NCBI GenBank assembly: GCA_963781705.1
Contig: CAWAGP010000010.1
Location: 434,001-498,000 of the forward strand
Reading direction: 5' to 3'
Source of the DNA: JALYGJ01 sp963781705
GTDB lineage: Bacteria; Chloroflexota; Limnocylindria; Limnocylindrales; CSP1-4
DNA: 64,000 nt
A model generated the notes under the pieces. That model was not told the origin of the DNA, ran no database searches, and saw only the letters and a list, made by a program, of their open reading frames with translations. The first letter of the stretch is position 1; each line of letters begins with the position of its first letter. Position numbers and translations under genes: made by a program. Below are positions 37,416 to 45,930 of the stretch, in pieces.

Positions 37416-38425
37416 TGGCGCGCCGGTCAGACAGGCTGCGCGTGGGAGTGGCCGGTGTCGGCCGAATGGGAAGCCATCACGTCGCTGCCCTGCTTCGCCG
37501 CGATGACGTCCTTCTGTCCGCGGTGGCCGATCCATCGTTGCCGGCGCAGGCGCGCGCGATCCAGATGGCGGGTGCCGCCATGGCGGGTGCCGCCGGACGC
37601 CTCGACGCATTGGCCGTGTACGGCAGCACCGACGCGATGCTCGCCGCCAACGACCTTGATTGCATCGTCATCGCCACGCCGGCCCGACTTCACGCGCGGC
37701 ACTGCCTCATGGCACTCCACGCTGGAATTCGAGTGCTCGTCGAGAAGCCGATGGCGACCACGATCGACGACGGGCGCGAGTTGGCACACGAGGCCCAGCT
37801 GGGCTCGGATCTCCTGATGGTCGGACATATCGAGCGTTTCAATCCGGCCATCCAGGCGCTGCGAGAACGGATGCGAACTCTGCCAACCGGACGCCCAATC
37901 CTGATCCAGACGTGGCGGCACGGGGACGCGCCGGCTGACCCGCCGGAGGAGGGGGTCGCGCTCGATCTGGGGATCCACGACCTCGATCTGATCTGCCACC
38001 TACTCGATGACGATCCGGTTGTCGTGCAGGGACGGCGCTGCGGTACAACGCCCATCGAGCAACGGCTCGACGTTGAGCTGACTTTCAATTCAGGCACGAC
38101 CGCCCGCACGTCAATTGGCTGGGACTCGGGTCTGCGTCAGCGGAGGATCGTCGTGCACTGCGAGCATGTTGACCTGGAGGTTGACTGCCAACGCCAGGAG
38201 TTGCGCTACTGCCTGCCGGGGGGTCAAGGGTGGACCGCGCAATCGTGGCCGGACCAGCCACTCTGGCGTGAGCACGACGCGTTCTTCGATGCGGCGCGGA
38301 ACGGTGGGCCATCGCCCATCGGCGCGCGCGACGGGCTACGTGCGCTGTCGCTTGCCCACGCCGCAATCGCTTCCGCCCGGCGCGGCCATCCTGTGAAATG
38401 GGATCTCCCGCCGCTGCCGGAGTAG
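37415..38425 (+). CDS. Gfo/Idh/MocA oxidoreductase (WbpB/WlbA-like)
   Basis: 336 residues. RVGVAGVGRMGSHHVAAL is the Rossmann motif; CIVIATPARLHARHCLMALHAGIRVLVEKPMATT includes the EKP lysine. MVGHIERFNPAIQALRE is a strong signature of WbpB/WlbA-type UDP-sugar oxidoreductases. ALDLGIHDLDLICHLLDDDP provides the catalytic Asp/His helix. ATG 37415 overlaps the aminotransferase stop. With the 6-dehydrogenase, aminotransferase and acetyltransferase in this window it would complete conversion of a UDP-N-acetyl-hexosaminuronate to its 2,3-diacetamido form; this is an inference. Confidence 0.87.
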   Translation: MARRSDRLRVGVAGVGRMGSHHVAALLRRDDVLLSAVADPSLPAQARAIQMAGAAMAGAAGRLDALAVYGSTDAMLAANDLDCIVIATPARLHARHCLMALHAGIRVLVEKPMATTIDDGRELAHEAQLGSDLLMVGHIERFNPAIQALRERMRTLPTGRPILIQTWRHGDAPADPPEEGVALDLGIHDLDLICHLLDDDPVVVQGRRCGTTPIEQRLDVELTFNSGTTARTSIGWDSGLRQRRIVVHCEHVDLEVDCQRQELRYCLPGGQGWTAQSWPDQPLWREHDAFFDAARNGGPSPIGARDGLRALSLAHAAIASARRGHPVKWDLPPLPE

Positions 38426-38499
38426 AGTGTCGAGGCGCCCACGTGTAGCCGAGTTACCATATTTGGCCGCACCTCCCCACCCAAAGGAACGACCAACTG

Positions 38500-39384
38500 A
38501 TGAGTTTCTCCATGACTGACGGCGGCCCGTCGCCCGCCGTCAACGCCACCCGCCTGCGCCGCCAGCTGGCCGAACAGGCAATCGCCGCTGCCACCGCCGC
38601 CGACTGGGACTCGGCGATCGACTTCAACAAGCGCATCCTCGATCTGGGCGTCGACAGCGAAGCCGAAAACCGGCTGGCCAAGGCGTACTGGGAGCTGGGC
38701 GAGCTGGCGCAGGCGCGCGAGCACTACCAGTCGGCGCTGGCCCTCGACCCCACCAATCGGATCGCCGAGCGCAACATCAACCGCCTGCGCATGCTGATGG
38801 TCGATGCCGGCAAGAAAAGCGTCGCGGCCAAGAAGGAAACCAAGGCGCCGGTGGCCATCTTCGTTGAGGAGACCGGCAAGACCGGCTTCGCGCACCTGGT
38901 CGACCTGATCGATCGGCATCAACTGGCTCAGGTCAATCCCGGCGACGCGATCGAACTGAAGCCCGATGGTCCGCGCCTGGCCGCACACTCGGACGGCACG
39001 CGCATCGGCTATGTCGAGCCGCGTGTCGCGGCCCGCCTGCTGAAGCTGATCGCCGACGGCAACAAGTACACCGCCGGCGTAACCAGCCTCGGCGCGGAGG
39101 ACGTGCGCATCATCATCCGCGAGACGTACCAGGATCCGGCCAACTACGGCAAGGTCTCGTTCCCGACCGCGGCCAAGGTGAGTGACATGCGTCCATACAC
39201 CAAGGGCACGCTGGTCCGGGAGGAGATGGACCTCGAAGAGGATCTCGAGTTCGACGACGAGGACGACGAGATCGAGGACATCGGCCGGGTGCTGCCCGAA
39301 GACGTCGCTGGGGACGACGGCTTCCCGGGCGGGGACTCGGTCCAGCTTCCCGACGCCGACGACGACGACGAGGAGGACGATTAG
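38500..39384 (+). CDS. TPR protein with acidic C-terminal tail
   Basis: 294 residues. Tetratricopeptide helices lie at residues 20-95 (AIAAATAADWDSAIDFNKRILDLG, NRLAKAYWELGELAQAREHYQSALALDPTN). A mixed domain follows (AIFVEETGKTGFAHLVDLIDRH, AAHSDGTRIGYVEPRVAARLLKLIADGNKY), then an extremely acidic tail of about 55 residues ending DDDDEEDD. ATG 38500 has AAAGGA about 10 bases upstream. The middle domain is not one I recognise. Such TPR-plus-acidic proteins are usually cytoplasmic adaptors; the acidic tail could bind basic protein or act as a nucleic-acid mimic. Convergent with the next gene. Confidence 0.75.
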   Translation: MSFSMTDGGPSPAVNATRLRRQLAEQAIAAATAADWDSAIDFNKRILDLGVDSEAENRLAKAYWELGELAQAREHYQSALALDPTNRIAERNINRLRMLMVDAGKKSVAAKKETKAPVAIFVEETGKTGFAHLVDLIDRHQLAQVNPGDAIELKPDGPRLAAHSDGTRIGYVEPRVAARLLKLIADGNKYTAGVTSLGAEDVRIIIRETYQDPANYGKVSFPTAAKVSDMRPYTKGTLVREEMDLEEDLEFDDEDDEIEDIGRVLPEDVAGDDGFPGGDSVQLPDADDDDEEDD

Positions 39385-39390
39385 TCCGAC

Positions 39391-39421
39391 CCGCCTCATT
39401 CACCCAGCGTGAGTAGGCGCC
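39391..39421. repeat. 30-bp motif copy 1, downstream of XRE gene
   Basis: CCGCCTCATTCACCCAGCGT followed by GAGTAGGCGCC. It matches 40171-40200 with a few differences and the core of the 69-bp units at 52361-52630. Confidence 0.8.
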
Positions 39422-39444
39422 CAAACCTGCTGCCTGCGGGCGCC
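39416..39444. terminator. Hairpin between convergent genes
   Basis: GGCGCCC at 39416-39422 pairs perfectly with GGGCGCC at 39438-39444 around a 15-base loop. It sits between the TPR gene stop (39384) and the XRE gene stop (39464). There is no T-run, so termination efficiency is doubtful. Confidence 0.4.
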
Positions 39445-39463
39445 CATTCAGCAGCTTGACTGG

Positions 39464-40054
39464 TCATTCATCGGTGTCCTCGCCGGCGGTGTCCTCGTCG
39501 GCTGAGGGCCGCCCGGCGTAGCCGAGCATGAACGCCTCGAGGCGGTCGGCCGGCGTGGCATGGAACTCCGGCGCCACAATCGGTTGCCAGGCGCAGTCGT
39601 GCTGGTGCGGGCAATAGCCGAGCGGCAGTGCACGTCCAAGGGCGGCACCCAGCCGAGTCAGCCGATCGAGGCGCATTGCCGGCGCGCGGGCGCGTTCGGC
39701 GCGCGACACGAGGCTCTGGGTCACGCCTGAAACAGCCTCCAGGTCGTCCTGCGTCCAGCCGACGTAGTAGCGCGCCCGGCGCAGGTAGCGGCCGAAGGTG
39801 TCGAGCAATGGATTGAGCACCAGCTCGCGCGGACGGCGTGCGCGCCAGCCCGGCGCAGGCTCAGTTGGCGCCGGCACTGGCGCCGGGGATGGGTCGAACC
39901 TTGCCTGCCAGCGCGCATGCGCCTCGCGGCGGACCTCGTTGAGCTCGACCTCTCTCCGCAATCCGGCCGCGATGTGCGCCCGGTTTCGGTCGATGTAGTC
40001 GTTCTTCCGGTGGCTCATCCATGAGCCAGATTCAAGCGCACGCCCCTTATCCAT
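39464..40054 (-). CDS. XRE-family helix-turn-helix protein
   Basis: 196 residues. The helix-turn-helix sits centrally (RYYVGWTQDDLEAVSGVTQSLVSRAERARAPAMRLDRL), preceded by a charged Pro-rich N-terminus and followed by LGYCPHQHDCAWQPIV, whose Cys/His cluster might bind metal. The C-terminus is acidic. An internal ATG at 40018 (MSHRKNDYID) is a likely alternative start. The gene is bracketed by two copies of a 30-bp motif (39391-39421 and 40171-40200). Confidence 0.75.
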   Translation of the reverse strand: MDKGRALESGSWMSHRKNDYIDRNRAHIAAGLRREVELNEVRREAHARWQARFDPSPAPVPAPTEPAPGWRARRPRELVLNPLLDTFGRYLRRARYYVGWTQDDLEAVSGVTQSLVSRAERARAPAMRLDRLTRLGAALGRALPLGYCPHQHDCAWQPIVAPEFHATPADRLEAFMLGYAGRPSADEDTAGEDTDE

Positions 40055-40170
40055 CGCTTGTCGCCGACTTAGTCGCCACTTGTGGACACGCCGGGCCTTT
40101 GCGGGCCTCCATTCCCTAGGCTGACTGGCCAGTCACGGCGGAAATGGACGCCGGAAACGGCCAAGCGCTC

Positions 40171-40200
40171 CCGCCTAGTCGCCCAGGGTGAGTGGGCGCC
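40171..40200. repeat. 30-bp motif copy 2, upstream of XRE and methylase-like genes
   Basis: CCGCCTAGTCGCCCAGGGTG followed by AGTGGGCGCC. Same orientation as the copy at 39391-39421. The GTG at 40192, a possible start of the next plus-strand frame, lies inside it. Confidence 0.8.
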
Positions 40201-40230
40201 GCGATCGCACCCGCGCGCGTCAGTAGACTC

Positions 40231-42978
40231 ATGGTGATGGCGGAGGCGTTCTCGTCACTGATACGGCCTCACACCGGTCCGCAGCTGCCCGCATTCGAGC
40301 GCTTCGCACGGCCGCCCGCGGAGAACGTGGTCGAGGCGGAGTTAACCGCGCGTACCGCGCCGGGCGACGTGGTCATCGACCTCAGCGGGCGGGGCGGCTG
40401 GATCGCGCGCTCGGCGATCGGCGTACTGCGCCGCGTCTACTCGTGCGAGTCGACCGCGCTCACCCGCCTGCTGGCCGACATCGTGCTGCGGCCGCCCGAC
40501 CTGCGCCACTTTGACGCCGGCATCGCGACGCTCGCAGTTCAGCCTCGCGGCGAGGTCGAGTTGCGGCGCGCTCTCAACCAGCCGTTCACTTCGCGCTGCC
40601 CGAGCTGCGGCCGGCCGGTCACCGTCGACGAGTACATCTGGGAAGCCGACGACAAGGGCAAGCCGACGCTCACACGCAAGGTGTTCCGCTGCACGTTCTG
40701 CAAGGAGCAGTCGCATGGCACCGAGCAGCGCCTCGGCCAGGCGGAGGAGGAGGACCTGCGCCTGGCGGCCGAGTTCGAACCGAAGCCACCCGGCTACGCT
40801 GCCCTGCGCGCACGCTTCCCGTTGCCTGCCGGCGAGCCCAACTCGCGCCTGCCCGACGAGTTACTGGCGCTCTTCACGGCGCGCCAGATCGTCGCCATCG
40901 AGGCGATCATCGGGCACCTGGACGCGGACCTGCGCGCGGCACCGGTCGACGCCGGCATGCGCCTTGGCCTTGTTCACGCGCTGCTGCCGATGAGCCGGCT
41001 GAACGGCTATCCCGGCCGCCTCGCCTCGCTGCGCATCCGCCACGGGCACGTGCAGCAACCGGCCAGCAAGGCGTGGCGCGAACGCAATCCGTGGCTCGCT
41101 TTCGAGGAGGGCTGCCATGAGGTGCGCAACTTCATCGCGCGCCTCCAGTCGGGCGCCGGCTCGTTCCAGCCGCGCCCCGGTGACGATCTCGAGGCGCTCA
41201 TCGACGGCGCGGCCAACGTCGTGCTGCGCACCGGCTCGCCGGCGGTGGCCGGCAACGAGCCGCGCTTCTCGCCCCATCGACCGATCCTGCCCGGCCGCCT
41301 CGATCCACGCTCGCGGGTACGCCTGGTGCTCACCCAGCCGCCGCTCGAGTGGTCCATCGAGAACGCGTCGTTCGCCTATCTCGCGACGTCGCTGGTGCTC
41401 GGCCGCGAGGCGGCGGCGGCGCTGCCGCTGGAATGGGTGTTCGGGTCGCCGCCGCGCAACGACCGCGGTCGCGAGGCGACCGCCCTGCGCCGGTCGCTCT
41501 TGGCCGTACGGCCGGTACTCGCTCGTGACGCGCGCGCCGTGCTGCTGCTCGACCGCGGCGGTGCGTCCGGTTTGGTGGCCGGCGTACTCGGCGGGGTGGG
41601 CGCCGGCTTTCGGCTGAGCTCCGCGGTGCTCGCCGAGTCGGGCAATCAGATCGGCGGCATGCTCGAGTTTGATCTGCGCCGCGATCCGCTCGTCCCGCCG
41701 GCGGATACGCCGGAAGAGGACGAACGGCCGTTCGTCCTGGCCGAAGCCGAGGGGGCGGTCAGCGATGTCGCAGTCGGCGTGCTGCAGGCACGCGGTGAGC
41801 CGGCCACGGCTGAGCGACTGCTCGGCGAGGTGCTCATCGGCCTCGACCGGCTGGGCCACCTGCGGCGGCTGGTGGCGACGCAGACGTTCGCCGAGACCGA
41901 GGCGGCAACCGAGACCGACGCGGCAACCGAGAGCGCGGCGTCGGACGATGACACCGCCCAGGCTGAGCCGACCGACGGTGAGGATGGCCCGGCCGGGCAC
42001 CCGCAGACCGAGGCACCGCAGACCGAGGCACCGCCGACCGAGGCACCGCCGACCGAGCAACCGCCGGCGTGGGCGCTGGCCAGCAGCTCGGCCACCGATC
42101 ACGTGCGCCTGCTGATGGAAATCGTGATGGGCGAGCTGCGTCGCGCCGACCACGCGCGCCTGGTCGAGATCGAGCCCGGACGCTGGTGGTTGCGTGACGA
42201 GCCCGACCTGGCCCAGGCGCGACCGCCACTCTCCGACCGGCTCGAGTGGGCCGCGTTCGGGTTGCTCTCCGCGTCGCGCGGCATCGAGGAGGGCACTTTC
42301 TACGAACGCATCGCGGGCATGTTCGGCGGCTACGACACGCCCGATCCGGAGCTCGTCCGCGCGGTCCTGGAAAGTTACCGCGATCCGGCGGTCGAGCAGG
42401 TCACGCTACGACCGGCCGACAGCCTGGCCGCGCGGCATACGGAGCACGGCGAGCTCGTCGGTCAGCTGGTCGAGTACGGCCATCGGCTCGGCCTGCGCTG
42501 CTTTGTCTCGGCGCACGAGCGCCGACGCGCCTACGGCGGGGGCAAGGTGGCCGACCTGCTGAGTGAGGACGAGGAACGCGCGTACGTGCCCCTGATCGCG
42601 GCCGGCGATGCCGCCGCGCTCGAGCAGATGGACTGCATCTGGTACCTGCGCGGCAAGGCCACCTTCCTGTTCGAGGTCGAGTGGACGGCGATGCTGACCG
42701 ACGCACTGCTGCGGCGCGGCACACGCATTCCGGCGGACGAGACGCTGGTCCGCTTCCTGGTGATACCGCCCGAACGTGCCGAGCTGGTGCGCTTCAAACT
42801 GGCTCGCTCGCCCCTCCTGCGTCGTGCTCTCGACGAGCAGAACTGGCATATCCTCAAGTCCGATCACCTGCGCCAACTGGTCGGTGGTGAAGAGGCCGGC
42901 CTGGATCGACTGGCGCCGATGCTCGGGCTTGACCCGGAGATAGAGCAGCAGGCTGAGCAGCTGCCGCTATTCGCCTGA
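40231..42978 (+). CDS. Degenerate DNA-methylase-like protein with zinc ribbon
   Basis: About 915 residues. DVVIDLSGRGGWIARSAIGVLRRVYSCES resembles a SAM-binding motif I of amino-methyltransferases, followed by CPSCGRPVTVDEYIWEADDKG...FRCTFC, a four-Cys zinc ribbon as found in DUF1156/COG1743-type adenine methylases. Where the DPPY catalytic motif should be, it reads RLVLTQPPLEWSIENASF, so the Asp and Tyr are replaced. Residues about 570-630 are an acidic, Thr/Pro-rich linker with repeats of TEAPP. The C-terminal 280 residues are unassigned. I prefer ATG 40231 over GTG 40192 because the latter lies in a repeat. Catalysis is doubtful; a DNA-binding role is possible. Confidence 0.6.
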   Translation: MVMAEAFSSLIRPHTGPQLPAFERFARPPAENVVEAELTARTAPGDVVIDLSGRGGWIARSAIGVLRRVYSCESTALTRLLADIVLRPPDLRHFDAGIATLAVQPRGEVELRRALNQPFTSRCPSCGRPVTVDEYIWEADDKGKPTLTRKVFRCTFCKEQSHGTEQRLGQAEEEDLRLAAEFEPKPPGYAALRARFPLPAGEPNSRLPDELLALFTARQIVAIEAIIGHLDADLRAAPVDAGMRLGLVHALLPMSRLNGYPGRLASLRIRHGHVQQPASKAWRERNPWLAFEEGCHEVRNFIARLQSGAGSFQPRPGDDLEALIDGAANVVLRTGSPAVAGNEPRFSPHRPILPGRLDPRSRVRLVLTQPPLEWSIENASFAYLATSLVLGREAAAALPLEWVFGSPPRNDRGREATALRRSLLAVRPVLARDARAVLLLDRGGASGLVAGVLGGVGAGFRLSSAVLAESGNQIGGMLEFDLRRDPLVPPADTPEEDERPFVLAEAEGAVSDVAVGVLQARGEPATAERLLGEVLIGLDRLGHLRRLVATQTFAETEAATETDAATESAASDDDTAQAEPTDGEDGPAGHPQTEAPQTEAPPTEAPPTEQPPAWALASSSATDHVRLLMEIVMGELRRADHARLVEIEPGRWWLRDEPDLAQARPPLSDRLEWAAFGLLSASRGIEEGTFYERIAGMFGGYDTPDPELVRAVLESYRDPAVEQVTLRPADSLAARHTEHGELVGQLVEYGHRLGLRCFVSAHERRRAYGGGKVADLLSEDEERAYVPLIAAGDAAALEQMDCIWYLRGKATFLFEVEWTAMLTDALLRRGTRIPADETLVRFLVIPPERAELVRFKLARSPLLRRALDEQNWHILKSDHLRQLVGGEEAGLDRLAPMLGLDPEIEQQAEQLPLFA

Positions 42979-42990
42979 CGGAGGTCGAAC

Positions 42991-44682
42991 ATGACCGACG
43001 CAATGCTGGAGACGACCGATGCCGAGAGCCCGGTGGTCGATCTGGCCGACCGGTTCTGGCAGTGGTACCTGTCGCGCCAGCCGACGTATGCGACGGTGCT
43101 CGGCGACGAGCGGTACGACGACCGCCTGCCCGACCCATCGGCCGAGGCTCGCGCCGAGGAGGAAGCCGACCTGCATGGCTTCCTGCACGACGCCCGCGAG
43201 CTCGAGCACGAGTTGCTGAGCCAGGAGGACGCGATCACGCTCGACATGCTCGAGGTGGTGGCGCGCATCTGGCTGCGCCAGCTGGAGCACAAGCTGTTCC
43301 ATTTCGAGGCGGTCGACCAGATGGCCGGGCCGCAGAACCTGCCCGGTGACCTGGCCCGCTTCCAGCGCGTCGACACGACCGAGCGGCTCGATCGCCTGAT
43401 CCGCCGCCTGGAGCAGTTCCCCGAGTACCTCGCGGCGCACCGGGTGAACCTGCTCGAGGGCGTCGCCGCCGGCCGAACAGCGGCCGCCCCGGTCGTGGCC
43501 CGGGTCATCGAGCAGACGCGCCGCGCGGTCGAGGCACCGCTCGACGAGTCGCCGTTGCTGCTCGCCCATCCTGAGCTGGACGCCGAGTCGCGTGAGCGCA
43601 TCCGCGCGGCGCTCAAGAAGTACGTGATGCCCGCGCTGGCCGACTATCTCAGTGCACTCGAGAGTTACGCCCACCACGCCCGCAGCGGCGACGGGCTGTG
43701 GGCACTGCCCGATGGAGCGGCCGTCTACCAGACGATGATCGTCGCCTCGACGACGCTCGACGAGACGGCCGAGGCACTCCACCAATACGGCCTCGAGCAG
43801 CTCCAGCTGATCGAGGCAGAAGCGGGCGACATCGCGCGCGAGCTCGGTTTCGCCGATATACCCGAGATGCGTCGCGCGCTGGCCGCGGACAAGTCGAACT
43901 ATGCCGCCTCGAGCGCGGAGATCGTCGAACGCGCGCGCCACTACATCGCCAAGGCAGATGAAGCCGCGCGCGACTGGTTTGGGCGTCTGCCGGTCGCCAA
44001 GTGCGAGGTGCGCGCGGTCGAGCCCTACCAGGAGGCCGAGGCGCCGCCGGCCTTCTACTTCTCCCCGGCATCGGATGGCTCGCGGCCGGGCATCTACTTC
44101 GTCAACACCTACCAGCCGGAACATCGGCCGCTGTATCGGCTGGCGACGACGACCTATCACGAGGCGACGCCCGGCCACCATTACCAGATCGCGCTCGAGG
44201 CCGAGCTCGATTGGCTGAACGAGTTCCGCCGCTTCGGCTCGCGCCTCACCGGCGCGGCATACGCGGAGGGCTGGGGCCTGTACAGCGAGCGGCTGGCCGA
44301 CGAGATGGGCCTGTACGAGAGCGCCTGGGAACGCCTGGGCATGCTCGACGCGCAGGCCTGGCGCGCGGCGCGCCTGGTGGTCGACACCGGCATGCACGCC
44401 TTCCGCTGGAGCCGCGAACGATCGGTCGAACTGCTGATGACGGTCGGGCTATCGCGGCTCGAGGCCGAAACCGAGACCGATCGCTACATCGCCTGGCCCG
44501 GCCAGGCGCTGGCCTATATGACCGGCATGCGCGAGATCGTCGGTCTCCGTCGCGCGCTGGAAGCGCGCGACGGAGAGCGCTTCGACCTGATGGCCTTCCA
44601 CGACCAGCTACTCGGCCACGGCACGCTATCGCTGGCCACGCTGCGCCGTGAGCTGCCCGGCTGGGTCAAGCCGACCGGCTAG
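42991..44682 (+). CDS. DUF885 family protein, putative zinc metallopeptidase
   Basis: 563 residues, the usual family length. The N-terminal helical region starts DLADRFWQWYLSRQPTYATVLGDERYDDRLPD. The catalytic-looking zinc motif is TYHEATPGHHYQ (HExxxGHH) with downstream glutamate in AYAEGWGLYSERLADEMG. Upstream, FYFSPASDGSRPGIYFVNTYQP is the conserved substrate-channel strand. The C-terminal RYIAWPGQALAYMTGMREI motif is also diagnostic. ATG 42991 follows the methylase-like stop by 12 bp. No signal peptide, so it is probably cytoplasmic. Substrate unknown. Confidence 0.88.
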   Translation: MTDAMLETTDAESPVVDLADRFWQWYLSRQPTYATVLGDERYDDRLPDPSAEARAEEEADLHGFLHDARELEHELLSQEDAITLDMLEVVARIWLRQLEHKLFHFEAVDQMAGPQNLPGDLARFQRVDTTERLDRLIRRLEQFPEYLAAHRVNLLEGVAAGRTAAAPVVARVIEQTRRAVEAPLDESPLLLAHPELDAESRERIRAALKKYVMPALADYLSALESYAHHARSGDGLWALPDGAAVYQTMIVASTTLDETAEALHQYGLEQLQLIEAEAGDIARELGFADIPEMRRALAADKSNYAASSAEIVERARHYIAKADEAARDWFGRLPVAKCEVRAVEPYQEAEAPPAFYFSPASDGSRPGIYFVNTYQPEHRPLYRLATTTYHEATPGHHYQIALEAELDWLNEFRRFGSRLTGAAYAEGWGLYSERLADEMGLYESAWERLGMLDAQAWRAARLVVDTGMHAFRWSRERSVELLMTVGLSRLEAETETDRYIAWPGQALAYMTGMREIVGLRRALEARDGERFDLMAFHDQLLGHGTLSLATLRRELPGWVKPTG

Positions 44683-44703
44683 ACCCCGCGCGCGGCCCGG
44701 GCC

Positions 44704-45024
44704 GGCCGGTTCCGCGCCAGGCACGTGCCGATCCCGGCCGGGCCGGCCGGTTCCGCGCCTGGCAAGTGAAGTCGGACCCGTTTTCCCGGAATCCCGTCTG
44801 ACTGCCGACTGTGCCACGGAAATCGGCTCCAAACGCTGCCCCAAACGCCGGTCCGCGTGCCGTCTCGAGCCCGAATCCGGCAAAGCTTCGACTGGGGGTC
44901 GGAATCGACCTCCATCCCGGCCGGCCTGGCCGGTTCCGCGCCAGGCCGCCCGGTTCCGCGCCAAGGCCGCCCGGTTCCGCGCCGGGCACGTGCCGATCCC
45001 GGCCGGGCCGGCCGGTTCCGCGCC
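44704..45024. repeat. GGCCGGTTCCGCGCC repeat cluster
   Basis: Near-identical copies start at about 44704, 44746, 44928, 44948, 44968 and 45010. The segment CACGTGCCGATCCCGGCCGG occurs at about 44722 and again at about 44988, so the cluster contains a larger duplication. Confidence 0.85.
44761..44907 (+). repeat. Dispersed hairpin element, copy A
   Basis: Starts GGCAAGTGAAGTCGG, contains ACTGCCGACTGTGCCACGGA and ends at a hairpin TTCGAC-TGGGG-GTCGGAA (44887-44904, with one G-T pair). Confidence 0.7.
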
Positions 45025-45172
45025 AGGCACGTGAACTCGGACGTGTTTACCCGGAATCTGGTCTGACTGCCGACTGTGGCACGGAGTTCTGCTCCAAGAC
45101 CGGTGTCTCAGGCCTCCTCGCGTCACCGTTGGGTGCGAAACCCGTTCGAGTGCCGACTGGGAGTCGGAATCC
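45021..45172 (+). repeat. Dispersed hairpin element, copy B
   Basis: Starts CGCCAGGCACGTGAACTCGG, shares ACTGCCGACTGTG with copy A, diverges in the middle, and ends at hairpin CCGAC-TGGGA-GTCGG (45153-45167). Confidence 0.7.
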
Positions 45173-45211
45173 GCCGTGCGCCCGTAACTAAACGCAGCGC
45201 CAGCGCCCGAC

Positions 45212-45871
45212 CTAAAGCAGCACCAGGCCTGACGGTGGGTGCTGGCCGCCGCGCAGCATCTTCAGGACGGTCGCGGTTCGCAGGCGGGGCAGGTCAGCGA
45301 GCAGGTCGGCGAACTCGGCCAGCACCCGCCGATTGTGCCGAGTGTCCGCCACGACCAGCAGAAAGTGCTCGATCGGGTCGTCGCGCCGCTTCAGGTTGTG
45401 GCGGCGGGTGGTCGCCTGCATGTCGGTCAGTCGGCTCTCCAGCTCGACCGCGGTTCGGTCGCCGCTGCCGAAGATGACCGCATCCCACGCCCGCAGGTCC
45501 GGCACGTCGTCGCGGCGCGGCAGCGGCACGTCAGTCCGGTAGGTCAACGGAGGCCCGACGTTCCCGAGCAGACGGACCAGCCGGCGCGCCTGGCCGGCGT
45601 CGCGTACCGATGCGCCATTTGGATACAGGCGCGCCGCGACGTCGAGGCCGAGCAGCGCACCCATCGCACACGCGTCCGTGATCGACAGGCTCGGCTGCCG
45701 CTCGTGCTCGATCTTCCACACCTTGTCGGCCGACATGCCCAGCCGTCGGCCGAGCTCCTGCTGGCTGATCCCCGCCCGGATGCGGGCGTGCCGGAACTCG
45801 AGCGCGAATTCAGCCAGGATGCGCGTCGCGCGCTGCTGACCGCGGGTTCGCAGACGTTCGTTGGCGCTCAT
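45212..45871 (-). CDS. XRE-family helix-turn-helix protein with nuclease-like C-terminal part
   Basis: 219 residues. The helix-turn-helix lies near residues 28-65 (ARIRAGISQQELGRRLGMSADKVWKIEHERQPSLS). The C-terminal domain includes VPDLRAWDAVIFGSGDRTAVELESRLTDMQATTRRHNLKRRDDPIEHFLLVVADTRHNRRVL. The spacing of D, ExE and QxxxR residues in AVELESRLTDMQATTRR recalls a restriction-endonuclease-like fold, but this is unproven. The ATG is 23 bp before a dispersed repeat-rich gap. Similar layout to the 29.8 kb protein. Confidence 0.75.
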   Translation of the reverse strand: MSANERLRTRGQQRATRILAEFALEFRHARIRAGISQQELGRRLGMSADKVWKIEHERQPSLSITDACAMGALLGLDVAARLYPNGASVRDAGQARRLVRLLGNVGPPLTYRTDVPLPRRDDVPDLRAWDAVIFGSGDRTAVELESRLTDMQATTRRHNLKRRDDPIEHFLLVVADTRHNRRVLAEFADLLADLPRLRTATVLKMLRGGQHPPSGLVLL

Positions 45872-45930
45872 GCCGGCGAATCATCGGAACCGGGACTTAG
45901 CGCGCGGTTGTCTGGCCTTTAATCCCGACT

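Larger units (their letters stand above)
44683..45211. other. Repeat-rich intergenic region, no gene
   Basis: 529 bp between the DUF885 and XRE genes, which converge here. It holds six copies of the core CCGGTTCCGCGCC (44704-45024) and two copies, A and B, of a dispersed element ending in a conserved hairpin. Open frames here are shadows of the repeats. Confidence 0.75.

Noticed and set aside
40192..40230. GTG 40192 as start of the methylase-like gene
   Set aside because: The codon lies inside the 30-bp repeat motif; ATG 40231 just after the repeat is more likely.
42967..44397. 476-residue minus-strand open frame opposite the DUF885 gene
   Set aside because: Antisense shadow of a gene with intact peptidase motifs; composition is Arg/Gly-rich.
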